From assembly GCA_964539785.1 (NCBI GenBank), contig CAZIJQ010000088.1, positions 1-6,666 on the forward strand: a stretch of DNA of 6,666 bases, in the 5' to 3' direction. This document shows positions 5,782 through 6,666 of the stretch, piece by piece. The DNA is from JABMPO01 sp964539785 (lineage in GTDB: Bacteria > Fidelibacterota > Marinisomatia > Marinisomatales > TCS56). Position 1 is the first letter of the stretch. Each line of letters starts with the position of its first letter. The notes below the pieces were generated by a model. The model saw only the letters and a program-made list of their open reading frames with translations. It had not been told where the DNA came from and searched no databases. The translations under genes were made by a program, and so were the position numbers.

Positions 5782-5790
5782 TCCTTCCTT
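5782..5790 (-). promoter_or_regulatory. Shine-Dalgarno AAGGAAGGA of the PAS gene (TTG start)
   Basis: AAGGAAGGA on the minus strand is followed by TCATAA and then TTG at 5775. The six-base spacing fits and is the main argument for a TTG start. Confidence 0.7.
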
Positions 5791-5953
5791 AGTATCGGTA
5801 TAAGTTTTTGCCAACCTCAGAGTGTTTTTTCAAAGTCACAATTAGTTTGAATAATTTTCCCAGCAGGCGCCTGATCCCTGGTTTATTTCACATTATTAAT
5901 CAGCAATCGCAGCGGAAAGGTAGTCCGGCGGTACCTTATGTTGGAATTTGTTT

Positions 5954-6562
5954 TCAATCCTCAAAAGCCATTTTCCATCTTTTCTTTGGATTCCAAAACC
6001 TTACCTGGCTTGGTTCAAATTTCTCAGGATCGTAGGGGTGGTAGTTTTTGGCATGGTTGCTTAACCAATAAACCATCTCTTTATATTCTTCATTCCCTGT
6101 GTTAGCGAGGACTTTAACAAGATTGTAATAACCTGGAATGCTACCACAATCCTCTGGTGGACAGGCACGTTTGCCGTCTAAGCAATTTGGATATTTAATT
6201 CCGTCTTTCTGCGGAGATATTCTTTCTAAAACTATCCTGTGGCGCCAATCATCACCAAAATCATAATCATAATTTGCCTGATTACCTGGTTCTTTAAAGT
6301 ATTCAATTAAAGGTACATCCCATCCTGGAAGAGTATTATATTCATCATCATCATCCGGGATGCCTATTAAAACCGGCTCATTCTTTCCAGGCGTAAGTAG
6401 TGAAAATGAATGGAGATGGTAATCTAACCACCCCATAGAGTCCTGTATAGCAACGTGAAGATCCCAAAAGCTATAATTTGAGGGAACTTCGATTAGTCGC
6501 CATATCGATGGTTCTATCCCTAAAAGTTCTATTCTGAACTGATATATAATTTTCTTCTTCAT
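5954..6562 (-). CDS. pRiA4b ORF-3-like protein
   Basis: This 202-residue protein matches the plasmid pRiA4b ORF-3 family (Pfam PRiA4_ORF3). Recognisable blocks are the N-terminal YQFRIELLGIEPSIWRLIEV (7-26), the FWDLHVAIQDSMGW (32-45) and YHLHSF segment, the core YDYDFGDDWRH (98-108) and the cysteine-containing CLDGKRACPPEDCGSIPGYY (127-146) where C127, C134 and C139 could bind a metal. It is soluble with no signal peptide. The biochemical function of the family is not established; members are common on plasmids and in accessory regions. The ATG at 6562 has only a weak AGGAA about 12 bases upstream. The sequence is visibly AT-richer than the left half (for example 22 G+C among the 60 bases at 6241-6300) and has many AAA/ATT codons, which is compatible with acquisition. 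It is separated by 178 bases from the PAS gene, where I see only a 10-base palindrome (5864-5873). Confidence 0.9.
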   Translation of the reverse strand: MKKKIIYQFRIELLGIEPSIWRLIEVPSNYSFWDLHVAIQDSMGWLDYHLHSFSLLTPGKNEPVLIGIPDDDDEYNTLPGWDVPLIEYFKEPGNQANYDYDFGDDWRHRIVLERISPQKDGIKYPNCLDGKRACPPEDCGSIPGYYNLVKVLANTGNEEYKEMVYWLSNHAKNYHPYDPEKFEPSQVRFWNPKKRWKMAFED

Positions 6563-6666
6563 GTCTTTTAATTATTCCTGTGAATTTTAATGATATCTAT
6601 GTTTTTCTTCCAGTTGTGTCCTTAATTTTCTGTACTTTTGAAAAAGGGGCCATGGTCTTCTAAATT

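Noticed and set aside
5808..6035. Plus-strand ORF of 75 codons
   Set aside because: It runs into the antisense of the pRiA4b-like gene, has no Shine-Dalgarno and no family signal.
6587..6666. Minus-strand open frame from the right edge ending with TAA at 6587-6589, 24 bases before the pRiA4b-like gene; possible C-terminus of an upstream gene
   Set aside because: Only 25 codons are visible, another frame is also open from the edge for 14 codons, and nothing family-specific can be recognised.

Overview
The window carries seven good protein-coding genes, one plausible small ORF and two gaps with palindromic repeats. No rRNA, tRNA, CRISPR array or transposase gene is visible. The repeats in the gap at 4126-4471 (ends of the TGTCATT...AATGACA and TGTCACCCTGAGCTTGTC types) and a CAGGCAGGC-type hairpin recall intergenic repeats of many Gram-negative environmental bacteria, such as the Bacteroidetes/FCB group and neighbouring candidate phyla. 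Purine-rich Shine-Dalgarno sites precede several starts, which argues against a classical Bacteroidetes. A Tat signal and a cleavable Sec signal suggest a cell with an export-active envelope. The taxon is inference only.

Left block (1-3067, minus strand): an AGCS-family sodium/amino-acid symporter gene is followed after 35 bases by a Tat-exported N-acyl-D-amino-acid deacylase that runs off the left edge. Together they look like a two-gene unit: the deacylase frees an amino acid from N-acyl-D-amino acids outside the cytoplasm and the symporter imports an amino acid. The deacylase has no stop inside the window, but its frame is open for all 533 visible codons and its metal-site residues are present.

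Middle block (3179-4125, plus strand, divergent from the left block): a possible 34-residue one-helix membrane peptide, a DUF2721 membrane protein and a cytoplasmic NTF2/SnoaL-like protein are packed tightly. The stop codon of the small ORF lies partly inside the Shine-Dalgarno of the DUF2721 gene. The DUF2721 stop overlaps a GTG start of the next gene by four bases. This indicates translational coupling.

Convergence zone (4126-4471): this gap holds two inverted-repeat structures and a 3' hairpin. Beyond it, on the minus strand, is a secreted second NTF2/SnoaL-like protein (4472-4918). The two NTF2-like genes converge on the repeat region but are not close paralogues by eye.

Right block (4919-6666): a 302-base gap with a small hairpin is followed by two minus-strand genes. 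One is a stand-alone PAS protein with two cysteine clusters and a TTG start supported by a strong Shine-Dalgarno. The other is a pRiA4b ORF-3-like protein in visibly AT-richer sequence, a common accessory or plasmid-associated family.

No complete novel system can be shown here. The best leads are the coupled small-membrane-peptide/DUF2721/NTF2 operon, the cysteine-rich PAS protein and the nested palindromic repeats between the converging genes.
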